From: Firmicutes bacterium HGW-Firmicutes-16
Lineage (GTDB): Bacteria > Bacillota > Clostridia > Oscillospirales > Oscillospiraceae
Assembly: GCA_002841545.1 (NCBI GenBank)
Contig: PGZZ01000005.1
Span: 1-64,000 of the forward strand
DNA: 64,000 bases
Direction: 5' to 3'
Position 1 is the stretch's first letter. Every line of letters begins with the position of its first letter. The position numbers and the translations under genes were made by a program. Positions 1-9,563 of the stretch are shown here, piece by piece. Below the pieces are notes generated by a model. It was not told where the DNA came from, ran no database searches, and saw only the letters and a list, made by a program, of their open reading frames with translations.

Positions 1-28
1 GCTCTTCTTTTCTGACATATTATGTACA

Positions 29-64
29 GCCCCCAATCGTAGTTATTATCCTACAATTGGGGGC
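29..64. terminator. Hairpin downstream of the exporter operon
   Basis: A 14-bp inverted repeat with one mismatch (arms 29-42 and 51-64, 8-nt loop) lies just past the stop of the minus-strand permease gene. No long T-run follows on either strand, so it may be a weak terminator or only an RNA 3'-end stabiliser. Confidence 0.4.
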
Positions 65-100
65 TATCTTACAATGTCCGTTTTTCTTGGTTCAGTGCAG

Positions 101-793
101 TTATATGCGCTGCTTCTTGGACGTAAACAACGAAGCAAGGATAAATACAATCCCGATTCCGGTAAAGACAACCCGTCCCGCAACAAAGGCAGGCGTCAGC
201 TCAAAATCAGCCGAACTTCCTATAACGTTGATAAACCCCGGGAGCGGTATCTGAAAAATACTCACAATCAGTACCGCCGCTAGCATTACATACACCGCCG
301 CAGTACTCCATCTGCCCAATAACACTGCGGAGCCGAAGAGGAATATTGCTGAAGGTAACAGCAGAAGCAAACTCGATAAAAGCAGCGCTCCGAAAGCCGT
401 ATAATCGAAAACCAGCCGGTAAAACTCGAAGCAGGCCATCACCGGCAGCGCCGCTGCAAGCGCAAACGCGCACGCAATCGCACCATATCGCAGAAGTTGG
501 AAGACGGGCATCGGCATTGGCGTTGCACTGATTATGGTCTCGGTTCTCCGTTCGGATGATTTCATCTGTCTTGCACATAAAACGAGCAGCAGGATGAAAA
601 GGAACGGAGCGAGTGAAGTGCAGTAAGTGCCAAAAGTCAGTTGAGAAAACGGCGCGGTGTAATTCGTGCCGAATATCACCATGCTGCGTAGCAGAGATGT
701 GCCGTAAAGAATCGTAGCGGCAAGAAGCAGCAGGTATTCCTTTGAGAGCAAGAGCCTTTTGATTTCATATTTAAAGATTGTACCTTTACGCAA
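101..793 (-). CDS. ABC-2 type transporter membrane protein
   Basis: A 230-residue, very hydrophobic protein with about six predicted membrane segments and little soluble sequence. It starts with TTG inside the end of the M1/permease gene upstream (overlap 786-793), so the two are translationally coupled. It is probably the second membrane subunit of the exporter whose ATPase is at 3002-3733. No family motif is visible beyond the general ABC-2 permease look (N-terminal KYEIKRLL before the first segment), and no substrate can be read from it. Function is inferred from hydrophobicity and operon context. Confidence 0.65.
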   Translation of the reverse strand: MRKGTIFKYEIKRLLLSKEYLLLLAATILYGTSLLRSMVIFGTNYTAPFSQLTFGTYCTSLAPFLFILLLVLCARQMKSSERRTETIISATPMPMPVFQLLRYGAIACAFALAAALPVMACFEFYRLVFDYTAFGALLLSSLLLLLPSAIFLFGSAVLLGRWSTAAVYVMLAAVLIVSIFQIPLPGFINVIGSSADFELTPAFVAGRVVFTGIGIVFILASLFTSKKQRI

Positions 794-3005
794 GCTCGAT
801 CGCCTCCTTTGTAAGTCCGGTCGCAGTCAAAAAGTCGTCGTAAGTAATGGGCTGCCCCAAATGTGTCATGTACAGCTCGGAAAGCTTTTCTTGGAACACT
901 TCGGTGCCGCCCAGAGCTTCCTCGCCTTTGAGCATCATCAGCGGCATAATGTCGTACAGACTCATGTTTACGAAGGAAGCCATGATATTCGACGCGTCTC
1001 CGACGGATAGCTTCGTAAGATACTCAGGGTGCTGGATATAAAAGGCGTTATTATACGTATTCCAGCCTTCCTGCCACTCCTTCAGGTAGCGTTCATTGGC
1101 GTATTCCTCGCCGAAATATTGTTTCATAAAGCAGTAGGTGCTGTAACAGGTGATGCCCTCAGCCGACCAGCTCGAGGAGCCGTCCTGCATAGGCATAGTG
1201 GCAAGCCCCCACCACTGGTGCACAATCTCGTGAACAAGAACGTCTATTCCGCCGCCCGAATCAGGCGTAAGGGAGTCGGCGGGAAGATAACCCTCCGCAT
1301 CAAAGTTTGTCTCATCCATAGCGCTCATGTTGCCTCCGGCAAAACCGCCGCTCACATAGGCGGGAAGCTCGAGCATTGTAAGGTTCTCACTATAAATCAG
1401 CGGACCATACGCCTCCGTGAAATAGTCGATGGTCGCTTTGATTACGTTTACCGCGTCCATATCAACAATTGACTTATCATGCTTCTTAAAATACTTCAGT
1501 TCAATATTAAGCCCTCCGGCTTCAAAGGTCTTGGTCATATATTCGGCGGCAAAAACACCTGAGCCCTGAGAGCCCGCATTACCCGTAAAGTGCCACTCGG
1601 TTTTCCCGTCATTGGTTTCTCCTTTAGTAAGTTTTCCTCTTTGGAATATAGGCTCCAGATTTTCATCGAGAGAAAGCGTACCGGAAAGAGCGTTGTCATC
1701 TGCTACGTTTATATCAAAGCTTGGAGAAACGCCGAGCGTTGGGAGCCAGACATACCCGTCGGAGATGCCGTAGGTTACTCTTTGAAGTATAGTGTTATCG
1801 TTCTGCATTCTTCCCGAATAGCTGATTTCAATCTCGTATTCCAACGCGGCGGGCAGTTTGATGCTCCAGTTAGCAGTGCTGCTCTCGCCAGTTTCGCCGC
1901 GAACTGCCTTGCCCTTCACGCCGTTAATTGTAATGCTGTCAATATTTAGTCCCGTGTTTATCAGAACGGGCAGCGTCTGCGCTTCGCCGGTCTCGTTGCT
2001 AAGTTTGCAGCGCGTAACACCGGACAGCGTGCGGCTCTTGGCGTCGACATCCAGATTGAAACTCTTATCCGTCAGTGTAAGATTCGGATTTCCGACTTCC
2101 GGCGCACCGCCGATTGAGGTAACTATTCCCGTTCCCGAGCTCATCATGCCACTGAAATCGATCGGCTTTGAGTCGTCGAATATTGGCTCAAATGCGTAGC
2201 TAACTCCAGACAGCGAGAGAGCGGAGACGAGAAGAACCGGTATCCATACTCGGCGGCAATTGACGTAAACCGAACCGAATAGGCCACGGCCGTAGCGCCT
2301 GAACGAGCATAGTCCCAGTATCCATATGCCCAGCGAAACCAGCACGCAAAACAGTCGGTTCCACAGTAGCATGTCGATTTGAAATTGGTTCGTGATAAGG
2401 TCGGAAAAACTGTCTGCGGTCGTCTGCACCCAGTAAAAAAGATAACTGGGATTAAGGGCAAACATGCCTTCAAGCAGCTTGGAGAGCAGTATCAGCCCCA
2501 CCATGATGATGAACGCCGCTTCGACGCGACCCGTCAGCATGTAAAACCCGGAGGTCAGCAGAACTGCGAATATCAAAGTGCCGAGAAAAATCAGCAGCCA
2601 TGCCGTCAGGAAGCTTGCAAGCTGAAAATAGTCGCCTGTCTTTACAATCCCGTACGGAAGCGCGAACAGCGAGATTAGAAGAGTAGTGGCAATTGCGACG
2701 CAGATGAGCGCAAGCGTCCTGCGTATCTGATGATGTATGGAGTCGGTGCTCGTCAGGACGATGACGTCAGTATTGTTTTTAAAATCCCTGTGAAACTGCA
2801 CGAGGGAAAGCAGTGTAAATAGAAATGCGCCAACAAACGCACTATTTTGGGCAGCGTTTACGATGAAAGCGTCGGAAGCGGTCCTGCCCGATGCGTTCAG
2901 GCTGAACCACACGGCACCGGCTGCTGTCAGCGCCATGAAGAGCCACGTCAGGCGTTCGCCCAGCATTCTCCGCACTTCACGCAAGAGTTTTGCGGCAGTG
3001 TTCAA
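786..3005 (-). CDS. ABC-2 permease fused to M1-type aminopeptidase domain
   Basis: About 739 residues. The N-terminal half has multiple membrane segments typical of ABC-2 permeases. The C-terminal half is an extracytoplasmic gluzincin-like domain with the zinc motif HEIVHQWWG near residue 591 and a candidate third ligand in WSAEG. The Glu lies 19 residues after the second His, one more than the usual HExxH-18-E spacing of M1 peptidases. The chosen start is TTG at 3005, overlapping the TGA of the ATPase gene and preceded by GGGAGGG; an upstream in-frame extension lies wholly inside the ATPase gene. Permease/M1 fusions occur beside ABC ATPases in Firmicutes and Bacteroidetes; the substrate is unknown. 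Catalytic activity is inferred. Confidence 0.8.
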   Translation of the reverse strand: MNTAAKLLREVRRMLGERLTWLFMALTAAGAVWFSLNASGRTASDAFIVNAAQNSAFVGAFLFTLLSLVQFHRDFKNNTDVIVLTSTDSIHHQIRRTLALICVAIATTLLISLFALPYGIVKTGDYFQLASFLTAWLLIFLGTLIFAVLLTSGFYMLTGRVEAAFIIMVGLILLSKLLEGMFALNPSYLFYWVQTTADSFSDLITNQFQIDMLLWNRLFCVLVSLGIWILGLCSFRRYGRGLFGSVYVNCRRVWIPVLLVSALSLSGVSYAFEPIFDDSKPIDFSGMMSSGTGIVTSIGGAPEVGNPNLTLTDKSFNLDVDAKSRTLSGVTRCKLSNETGEAQTLPVLINTGLNIDSITINGVKGKAVRGETGESSTANWSIKLPAALEYEIEISYSGRMQNDNTILQRVTYGISDGYVWLPTLGVSPSFDINVADDNALSGTLSLDENLEPIFQRGKLTKGETNDGKTEWHFTGNAGSQGSGVFAAEYMTKTFEAGGLNIELKYFKKHDKSIVDMDAVNVIKATIDYFTEAYGPLIYSENLTMLELPAYVSGGFAGGNMSAMDETNFDAEGYLPADSLTPDSGGGIDVLVHEIVHQWWGLATMPMQDGSSSWSAEGITCYSTYCFMKQYFGEEYANERYLKEWQEGWNTYNNAFYIQHPEYLTKLSVGDASNIMASFVNMSLYDIMPLMMLKGEEALGGTEVFQEKLSELYMTHLGQPITYDDFLTATGLTKEAIELA

Positions 3006-3733
3006 GCATGATCCCTCCCGTCCATAAGAGCCATGTATGCGCTTTCTAGTGATGGCGCGCTTTTTTTCGCAATCAACTCGTCGGGCGTCCCACAATAACG
3101 AATCTCTCCCTTGTCCAGAACGATGAGGTGGTCGCAGGCAGACTGCACGTCCTCGATGATATGTGTAGATAAAATGACCAGTCTGGTCTTTGCTGCTTCC
3201 GTGAAAAGATTACGGAACGCTACTCTTTCCGCAGGGTCAAGCCCGACTGTTGGTTCGTCGAAGATGAGAAGCTTTGGTTCGCCGAGCAGAGCCTGTGCAA
3301 TCCCGACCCGCTGTTTTTGTCCACCGGACAAGGTCCTAATTTTTGATTTACGCTTGTCCTCTAAATGGGTAAGCGCGATTACCCTGTCAATTTCATTCTT
3401 TGCCGCTCTTTTTTCGATGCCCTTCAGGGCGGCCATGTAGTCCAGAAACTGCGCCGCAGTCAGGTCCTCAAACAATCCGAACTCCTGCGGCAGATAGCCA
3501 AGGCTTGCTTTCAGCAGTTTTTCCTGCTTCACGAGAGGCTCTCCGTCGATAAGTATCTCGCCCGCGCTTGGAAGAAGATTTGCCGTAAGCAGCTTCATTA
3601 GCGTGCTTTTTCCTGCACCGTTCGGTCCGACAAGGCCGATTAGACTCGGGCTTGCCAGAGTGAGGCTTAAATCTCGAAGCGCGGCCTTCCCGCCTTTGTA
3701 GGTTTTTTGCAGGTTTTTCAATTCAATTTTCAA
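3002..3733 (-). CDS. ABC transporter ATP-binding protein
   Basis: A single nucleotide-binding domain of about 243 residues with Walker A GPNGAGKST, a Q-loop at YLPQEFG, the signature LSGGQKQR, Walker B LLIFDEP and the H-loop at LSTHI. It should energise the exporter formed with the two membrane proteins downstream. I prefer the TTG start at 3733 because GGAG sits ten bases upstream of it; an ATG fifteen bases earlier (3748) has no ribosome site. It is the first gene of a three-gene overlapping operon and lies next to a two-component system, an arrangement common for peptide or antibiotic-stress exporters. Confidence 0.9.
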   Translation of the reverse strand: MKIELKNLQKTYKGGKAALRDLSLTLASPSLIGLVGPNGAGKSTLMKLLTANLLPSAGEILIDGEPLVKQEKLLKASLGYLPQEFGLFEDLTAAQFLDYMAALKGIEKRAAKNEIDRVIALTHLEDKRKSKIRTLSGGQKQRVGIAQALLGEPKLLIFDEPTVGLDPAERVAFRNLFTEAAKTRLVILSTHIIEDVQSACDHLIVLDKGEIRYCGTPDELIAKKSAPSLESAYMALMDGRDHA

Positions 3734-3822
3734 AAAAATCAACTCCATTCTTTGGTATCTGCCTGAAGGATAACACCAAAAAATGGAGCTGTTATGGAAG
3801 TCATGTGTAGCGGATATGAAAT

Positions 3823-5298
3823 TTAGAAACTTATGGTAAAACGCATTCCCTCCGGTGACGTCATCGTATCAAAGCTGTAGTCCAGCTCGAGACGACACAA
3901 TGCCGTTTCCACAATATAAAGTCCAAGTCCGTTGCCTCCAGTCTCGCGGCTTCTTGAAATATCAGGACGGTAGAAGGGCTCGTACAACCTTTTTATCAGT
4001 TCTTGCGGTATGGGTTCACATTCGTTTTCCACAACAAGACTGTGCCCCTTGCAGTAGACAGAGAATTTCCCACCCGGTGCGGTATAAAGGACGGCGTTGG
4101 AAAAAATATTGGACAGGGCTTTCCCCAGCAGTTCCTGCGGTGCTGTGACCAAAAAAGACGCGCTCCAGTCGATATAAAGAGACAGTCCCTTTGCGCGGGC
4201 GATGATGATGTAGGGATCCAAAACTCCCGAACAGAGTGTTTCCACATTTTCTGTGACGAAAGGCTCCGATATTGCCTCTAGGCGCGAGGCGTCCAGAATA
4301 TTGCGAAGCTTATCCGACAAGCTGTCCACCAGCTCCTTACACTTCGGAAGCCACTGCTCGTGGTCTTTGTATTTTCCTACGCCGAGAATCATGTTGTCCA
4401 TAATAACGCTGACCGCCGTGGCCGGCGTCTTCAGTTCATGAGATGCGGCACGCAGGAAATCGGTCTTTGCCTTTTCAGCGGATGCAACTTTTTTCAGTTC
4501 GGCTTCAAGTGAATCTATAGTACTCAGCAAATTGTCATAGAGTCCGTTCACGTTGGCGGCGAGCTCACCGAATTCATCTTTCGATTGTATTTTGCATTGC
4601 GCCCCCCGCTCGAGCAAGGTCATGTGGCGGGTCTCGTCGGAGATTGCCTTAATTGGGTGGGTGATTGCGCGGGCGTATAAAAGTGAAAACGCAATGGCGA
4701 TCACAACGCACATTAAAATTGATATGGGCAGCAGTGATACGATGACGTTAACGGCCTCGTCGACCGGAGCCAACGTCATGGACAGGGTAAGCATACCCGT
4801 TTCGCCATTCATCGTGAAGCTGCGCTGTACCTTAATCGTCTGCACCTGACTGTAAAAACTACCCGGATCAAATGACGCACTCCCGTCCTGAACCGCAACG
4901 CTGTTACTTTGAACGCTGTCACCATTATCTTCGAAGGTACCGGCGGATGATTCGGCTTCTTCTGAAGTTGTGTTCGACGTAACGGTAACATAGGTTGTTA
5001 CAGCTCCGTCCGATTCTGAACCGTTGCTCCATACGATTAGGGCGTACTTATCCTCGCCGATCTTGACGATAATGTTTGTCTGCCCAATGGCGGCGGTGCC
5101 ACCCATCAGGCCTACAATATCGTCGCGTTTCGAAACTTCCAGTTGCTGCGCCAGTTGATCCGCCTGAGAGGTCAAATCCTGCTGTTTCTGTTTCGTATAG
5201 GTGGTCGGCATAAGCGTATAAATAAGTCCATTGGCGAGCAGGGCTATCAGCACCAGTAGTGCCAACGTATATAAAAAGGTCTTCGGAAAAATCTTCAT
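3823..5298 (-). CDS. Sensor histidine kinase
   Basis: A 491-residue membrane kinase. Membrane segments lie at about residues 7-29 and 185-208, enclosing an extracytoplasmic sensor of about 155 residues rich in Ser/Thr and acidic residues. A HAMP linker follows, then a HisKA domain with the phosphoacceptor in SHELKTP (His287), the N box (NIFSNAVLY) and the G box (GNGLGLYI). Its ATG overlaps the stop of the response regulator gene (ATGA), so the pair is co-translated. Its position beside the ABC exporter suggests it controls that exporter, but the signal is unknown. Confidence 0.92.
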   Translation of the reverse strand: MKIFPKTFLYTLALLVLIALLANGLIYTLMPTTYTKQKQQDLTSQADQLAQQLEVSKRDDIVGLMGGTAAIGQTNIIVKIGEDKYALIVWSNGSESDGAVTTYVTVTSNTTSEEAESSAGTFEDNGDSVQSNSVAVQDGSASFDPGSFYSQVQTIKVQRSFTMNGETGMLTLSMTLAPVDEAVNVIVSLLPISILMCVVIAIAFSLLYARAITHPIKAISDETRHMTLLERGAQCKIQSKDEFGELAANVNGLYDNLLSTIDSLEAELKKVASAEKAKTDFLRAASHELKTPATAVSVIMDNMILGVGKYKDHEQWLPKCKELVDSLSDKLRNILDASRLEAISEPFVTENVETLCSGVLDPYIIIARAKGLSLYIDWSASFLVTAPQELLGKALSNIFSNAVLYTAPGGKFSVYCKGHSLVVENECEPIPQELIKRLYEPFYRPDISRSRETGGNGLGLYIVETALCRLELDYSFDTMTSPEGMRFTISF

Positions 5299-5957
5299 CG
5301 CACGTCCTCCAGCTTGTAGCCTACGCCGGTTACGGTGACGATGCAGTCCAGATTCAACTTCTTACGAAGATTTTTGATGTGCGAATCCACCGTCCGGTCA
5401 AAAACAGGCCTCTCCTCTCCCCACAGCTCGTCCAGGATGCGCTCGCGTGTCAGCACCCTTCTTCTGTGCTCCACCAGAAGCCGCAAAAGCATTATTTCTC
5501 TTGGTGTAACGTCAATAACGCCGTCCGCGCCCTCGGCGGTGTAGCCGGTAAAATCAACCGTTACATCCTTGTGCCGCCATATGTATGGAGTATCACTGGA
5601 TTTACCCCTCCGAAGCAGCGCTTCGACCCGCTTTTCAAGCAGAACAATGGAAAAAGGCTTGGTTACATAATCGTCTGCCATTCCGTCAAAGCTTGCGACC
5701 TGCGTATATTCATCCCCAATTGCGGTGAGCATAATGACCGGAACGTCGCTTGTCTTGCGAAGCTCATGCAGTACCGCAAGTCCGGTCAGCCTTGGCAGCA
5801 TCACGTCAAGCAGGATAAGGTCAAACACATCCCGCTCTGCCAGCGCAAGAGCTTCCTCGCCGTCATAGGCGGTAGATACTTCATACCCCGCCTCTCTGAA
5901 ATATTCGCAGACTCCGTCGCTGGTATCCCGGTCATCCTCAACTACAAGAAGTTTCAA
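5295..5957 (-). CDS. OmpR/PhoB-family response regulator
   Basis: 220 residues: an N-terminal receiver domain with acidic pocket EDD at 7-9, phosphoacceptor Asp51 (LLDVMLP) and the conserved Lys in VTKPF, then a C-terminal winged helix of the OmpR type (ITPRE-like DVTPREIMLL, then RILDELWG and RTVDSHIKNLRKKL). The start is TTG behind AGGTGGTGA. It is the first gene of the kinase pair and should bind DNA when phosphorylated. Its targets are not visible; the adjacent ABC/M1 operon is the obvious candidate. Confidence 0.93.
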   Translation of the reverse strand: MKLLVVEDDRDTSDGVCEYFREAGYEVSTAYDGEEALALAERDVFDLILLDVMLPRLTGLAVLHELRKTSDVPVIMLTAIGDEYTQVASFDGMADDYVTKPFSIVLLEKRVEALLRRGKSSDTPYIWRHKDVTVDFTGYTAEGADGVIDVTPREIMLLRLLVEHRRRVLTRERILDELWGEERPVFDRTVDSHIKNLRKKLNLDCIVTVTGVGYKLEDVR

Positions 5958-6182
5958 TTAAATCACCACCTGAAAGACAATTACTGTATTTACTTATATC
6001 TGTTATCATACTAACACAAAAATATGTAGCGGGTGTGAAATTTTATGAATTAATACGCCATTCTCAATGTGATGGACCTAAAGAAACGATTATAACAGAA
6101 ATCGATATCCCCTTTATTTCCCACTTGTTCGAGTTTATCCGATACTATATACTGTGCTTATATTCACCAGCGGAGGTGCATT

Positions 6183-7316
6183 ATGGCGCAGGATATTATG
6201 AATAAGTCCGCGGAGAAAAAAAGTGCGTCTCGTCGCACTTTGCTCCCGCTCCTGCTCGCCTTGCTGCCGGTTGTCCTAATTGTCCTATACTACATACTCA
6301 ATTACAGAATACAAATCATGGATTGGGTTTTAACTAACATTTCCTTGCCATATCGAGCCTCGGCGGCGCAGGTCACCTCCTTCGGTCCATTCCAGTACTT
6401 TTCTCTGGCAGAGGCTATAATAACACTTCTCATTCTTTGGGTACTGTATTTCATCGTAAAAACGATTATTATCTTTATGCGACACTCACATCGACTGTTA
6501 TATCTCGTTCGCAGAATTTACATAATCGCTGTTATAGTACTGTACATAGTAGCTTCGTTCTCCTGGATATGGGGCACCGGATATCACAGTACGAATTTTG
6601 CGGAAAAAACAGGACTTGACTCCAGCGGTATCACAGTTTCGCAACTTACAGATGTCACAAAACTTTTTGCTGAAAAAGTAAATGAGTTGTCTACTCAGGT
6701 CAAGCGCGACGCGGACAATCATTTCATCGAGGACAGACAAAACTACTTTACGCTGGGCAAAGACCTTTATGCGAACATCGAGAAGGAGTTTCCAGAGCTG
6801 GGCGGCGAATCCTATCCTTCCAAACCGATGATTTATTCAAAACTCATGAGCGCATGTGGATTTTCGGGCGTTTACATCGCCCTGACCGGCGAAACAAATA
6901 TCAATATTGATGCGCCTGCCTGCTTTATGCCCGCAACAATTGCACATGAAATGGCACATCAGCGTGGCATTAATTCCGAGGAAGAAGCTAATTTCGCCGC
7001 CATTGCTGCCTGCATCACATCAAATATTCCCGTATATGAATATTCGGGTTATTTACTTGGCCTCACTTATCTGGTAGACACCTTGGGTAAAGCTGATTCA
7101 TATGCTTGTCGCCAGATTACTTCAACATTCAATGCCTATGTCATCCAGGACTGGAACGACAACAGTGATTACTGTATTAATCATGAAACTCCTGCTGCTG
7201 AAACGGCCATGTCACTGTATGACGGATATTTAAAGTCAAACGACATCGCATCCGGCGTCAATTCCTATGGTGCCTGCGTTGATATGCTAGTATCATGGTT
7301 AGCGAAAAGCAGCTGA
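6183..7316 (+). CDS. DUF3810-family membrane protein with HExxH motif
   Basis: 377 residues with three hydrophobic segments near the N-terminus (about 22-41, 74-95 and 103-125) followed by a large extracytoplasmic domain. That domain contains HEMAHQRG and, shortly after, EEEANFAA, the conserved signature of DUF3810 proteins, which look like zinc metallopeptidases. It has a good ribosome site (GGAGGTG) before ATG 6183 and is transcribed alone, divergently from the two-component system. Peptidase activity is inferred from the HExxH motif; no substrate is known for the family. Confidence 0.8.
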   Translation: MAQDIMNKSAEKKSASRRTLLPLLLALLPVVLIVLYYILNYRIQIMDWVLTNISLPYRASAAQVTSFGPFQYFSLAEAIITLLILWVLYFIVKTIIIFMRHSHRLLYLVRRIYIIAVIVLYIVASFSWIWGTGYHSTNFAEKTGLDSSGITVSQLTDVTKLFAEKVNELSTQVKRDADNHFIEDRQNYFTLGKDLYANIEKEFPELGGESYPSKPMIYSKLMSACGFSGVYIALTGETNINIDAPACFMPATIAHEMAHQRGINSEEEANFAAIAACITSNIPVYEYSGYLLGLTYLVDTLGKADSYACRQITSTFNAYVIQDWNDNSDYCINHETPAAETAMSLYDGYLKSNDIASGVNSYGACVDMLVSWLAKSS

Positions 7317-7514
7317 GCGAGTAGTTCGTGATGAGTACAACGAGGACTCAAGTCCCTCCATCGAAGCCAAAAAGCAACCCCTGTGACCGTAATCGAACCG
7401 CACGAGGTGCAACGGACAGGAAAGCCCCGTCGTAGAATTCTGCTTCTCTATTTGTTCTACTTGATTCCTTCATCCCGAATATCTCGGGTTCTATTCCTTT
7501 TATTCGTATACCAA

Positions 7515-7546
7515 AACCTCCTATCGTTTTTTTACGATAGGAGGTT
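7515..7546. terminator. Bidirectional intrinsic terminator
   Basis: A perfect 12-bp inverted repeat (arms 7515-7526 and 7535-7546) followed by a T-run on the plus strand. It lies between the convergent DUF3810 and glutamate dehydrogenase genes and can serve both. The rest of the 7317-7625 gap shows no supportable gene. Confidence 0.75.
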
Positions 7547-7625
7547 GTTTTTTTCCGCAATGTCCATTTTTATTGGACTTGTAAATTGTTTGATTTGGTT
7601 GTACCGGACGGAATCGAACAGATAA

Positions 7626-8888
7626 TCAGGGGAACACGCCTCTGATTTCGGTTGCCGATGCTATCTTCCTCAGAGCGTTAATATATGCGCCCATTCTCAG
7701 AGTGGTGTTGTATTCCGTGGTATCCTCCCAGACGCTGTTAAAAGCCTTAATTATGAGCTTTTCGAGCGTCTTATATACCTCTTCCTTGTCCCACATTAGG
7801 TTCTGGATGTTCTGAACCCATTCAAAATAGGAAACTATAACACCGCCTGCGTTGGCAAGAATATCCGGTACAACTGTGACGCCTCGCTCTTCCAGAATTT
7901 TGTCGGCAGCGGGAGTCAGCGGGCCGTTCGCGGCCTCAACAATGATGGAGGCCTTCACGTCTCCGGCATTTTTCTCAGTTATCTGGTTTTCAAGTGCCGC
8001 GGGAATAAGGACATCGGTATCGACAGCGAGCAGTTCCTCATTTGTAATGTGCTTGGCGCCGTTCGCCGGGAAATCCACGAGCATTTTTCCCTTGTTTGCA
8101 GCAAGGAAGTTAGAGATCTCACCAATATCGAGCCCTGCTGCTTTGTACAGACCGCCGCTCACATCGGAAACAGCGACGATTATGGCACCCTGTTGCTGCA
8201 GGAGCAAGGCTGCATTATTGCCGACATTGCCGAAGCCCTGAATCGCAACTCTGGTTCCTGCAATTCCCTTGTTTTTCTTGTGCAGTATTTCTCTGGTTAT
8301 GTACATCACGCCCATTCCGGTCGCTTCAAAGCGTCCGAGCGAGCCGCCGAGTTCAATTGGCTTTCCGGTCACGACGCTATTGACAACATAGCCGGTAAGC
8401 ATACTGTATGTATCCATGATCCACGCCATGATTTGGGGGTTCGTATTTACATCCGGAGCGGGGATATCCTTCTCAGGTCCAATAATGGGATAGATTGCAG
8501 CAGTATATCTTCTTGTTAGTCTTGAAAGCTCACCCTTTGAAAGTTCCGCGGGATTAACCTTTACTGCGCCCTTCGCTCCTCCATAGGGTATGCCCGCTAT
8601 GGCGCATTTGAAGGTCATCCATGCAGAAAGAGCTCTAACCTCATCTATGTCAGAATCTTGGTGAAATCTGATGCCGCCCTTTCCAGGTCCTCTTTCGGTG
8701 CAGTGTTGAACTCTGTATCCCTCAAAGATTTTCAGCGACCCGTCGTCCATAACGACAGGTATTGATACCGTCAATTCCCTTTCGCAGTGTTTGAGACGAA
8801 TGTAGTTCGCTTCGGGCAGTTCCATCATCTTCGCCGCACGCTCCATTGTCGCGATGAAGCTCTGGAACGGATTGACTTTGTTTTCCAT
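7626..8888 (-). CDS. gdhA: Glutamate dehydrogenase (Glu/Leu/Phe/Val dehydrogenase family)
   Basis: A 420-residue cytoplasmic enzyme interconverting glutamate with 2-oxoglutarate and ammonia using NAD(P). Visible signatures are the substrate region GPGKGGIRFH, the lysine-rich active-site segment (MTFKCAIAGIPYGGAKG) with the catalytic Lys, and a Rossmann fold with GFGNVGNNAA. Length and colinearity fit the catabolic ~420-residue bacterial/archaeal class. It is monocistronic and convergent with the DUF3810 gene. Coenzyme preference cannot be decided by eye. In amino-acid-fermenting clostridia the enzyme links glutamate to 2-hydroxyglutarate fermentation, which makes the nearby dehydratase pair noteworthy. 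Confidence 0.93.
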   Translation of the reverse strand: MENKVNPFQSFIATMERAAKMMELPEANYIRLKHCERELTVSIPVVMDDGSLKIFEGYRVQHCTERGPGKGGIRFHQDSDIDEVRALSAWMTFKCAIAGIPYGGAKGAVKVNPAELSKGELSRLTRRYTAAIYPIIGPEKDIPAPDVNTNPQIMAWIMDTYSMLTGYVVNSVVTGKPIELGGSLGRFEATGMGVMYITREILHKKNKGIAGTRVAIQGFGNVGNNAALLLQQQGAIIVAVSDVSGGLYKAAGLDIGEISNFLAANKGKMLVDFPANGAKHITNEELLAVDTDVLIPAALENQITEKNAGDVKASIIVEAANGPLTPAADKILEERGVTVVPDILANAGGVIVSYFEWVQNIQNLMWDKEEVYKTLEKLIIKAFNSVWEDTTEYNTTLRMGAYINALRKIASATEIRGVFP

Positions 8889-8970
8889 AACAGCCTCCGT
8901 ATTAATTTTAATATTGTTTGTAGGGCAATCATTGTATCTTTTGACAATCTAAGCCTATTTGACACAACTA

Positions 8971-9021
8971 ATTATAGACGTTTTCGTGAATAAGTCAAAC
9001 TATTTTTCAGCGCATCTAAAA
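8971..9021. repeat. 51-bp intergenic repeat, copy 1
   Basis: This stretch matches 62794-62844 at 46 of 51 positions in the same orientation. Both copies lie upstream of minus-strand catabolic genes (glutamate dehydrogenase here, the amidohydrolase there). It may be a shared regulatory element or a remnant of a mobile sequence. Confidence 0.6.
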
Positions 9022-9109
9022 ATTATTTATATAAGCTATTTTATCTTATTATGTAAATGTTATGTTCTTTTATCTTTGACTGGAAATCAGTATTGGCGAT
9101 TTTTAGCAT

Positions 9110-9538
9110 TAGCCTTTCGCAGCACATGCGTCTTGCAATTTTCACGAACGTCAGTCAATATGTGCCAAGTCTCCTGAAGCTGATAACGGAAAGCAACCCC
9201 GCAATGAAGATTCGGCAGCTTTCGGCACCGAGGCGTGATATTATTAGTATACTGCTAAACGGAGAGGCTAATTTTGCTGTGTGCAATCCTCCCATCAAAG
9301 GGAATGTCGAGATAAAAACCCTTGAGGAAATCACGGACAAGACCTCCATTACCACGGCTCGAGGCTACGGAGCACGTGAGTATTTGACTCATATTTCGAG
9401 CAGCTTGGCTTCCCCCCCCGATTGTCATCGAAACAGGCGATACAGGTTCTGTTTTTAGATATAATGAATATATCCGAGATATCCATCTTATAAATGACTA
9501 GGCGCGGTTACTTCTCTTATGCAAGAGAGTTCATGTAA
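9110..9538 (+). pseudogene. LysR-family regulator remnant (effector domain only)
   Basis: The first readable part matches the start of a LysR substrate-binding domain (MRLAIFTNVSQYVPSLLKLI, then LLNGEANFAVCNPP). After an eight-C tract at 9412-9419 the reading frame shifts and continues as IVIETGDTGSVF; a further shift gives RGYFSYAREFM and a stop at 9536-9538, matching a LysR C-terminus. The helix-turn-helix half is not found upstream. At least two frameshifts plus loss of the DNA-binding domain make a pseudogene likely. It would have been the local regulator of the dehydratase genes that follow. Confidence 0.7.
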
Positions 9539-9563
9539 TTGTAATAATGGATGGAGGAGACAC

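Noticed and set aside
7560..7625. Possible tRNA 3' end on the minus strand (TTCGATTC followed by ACCA)
   Set aside because: The bases flanking the presumed T-loop do not pair and no upstream tRNA body exists because the glutamate dehydrogenase gene begins there.
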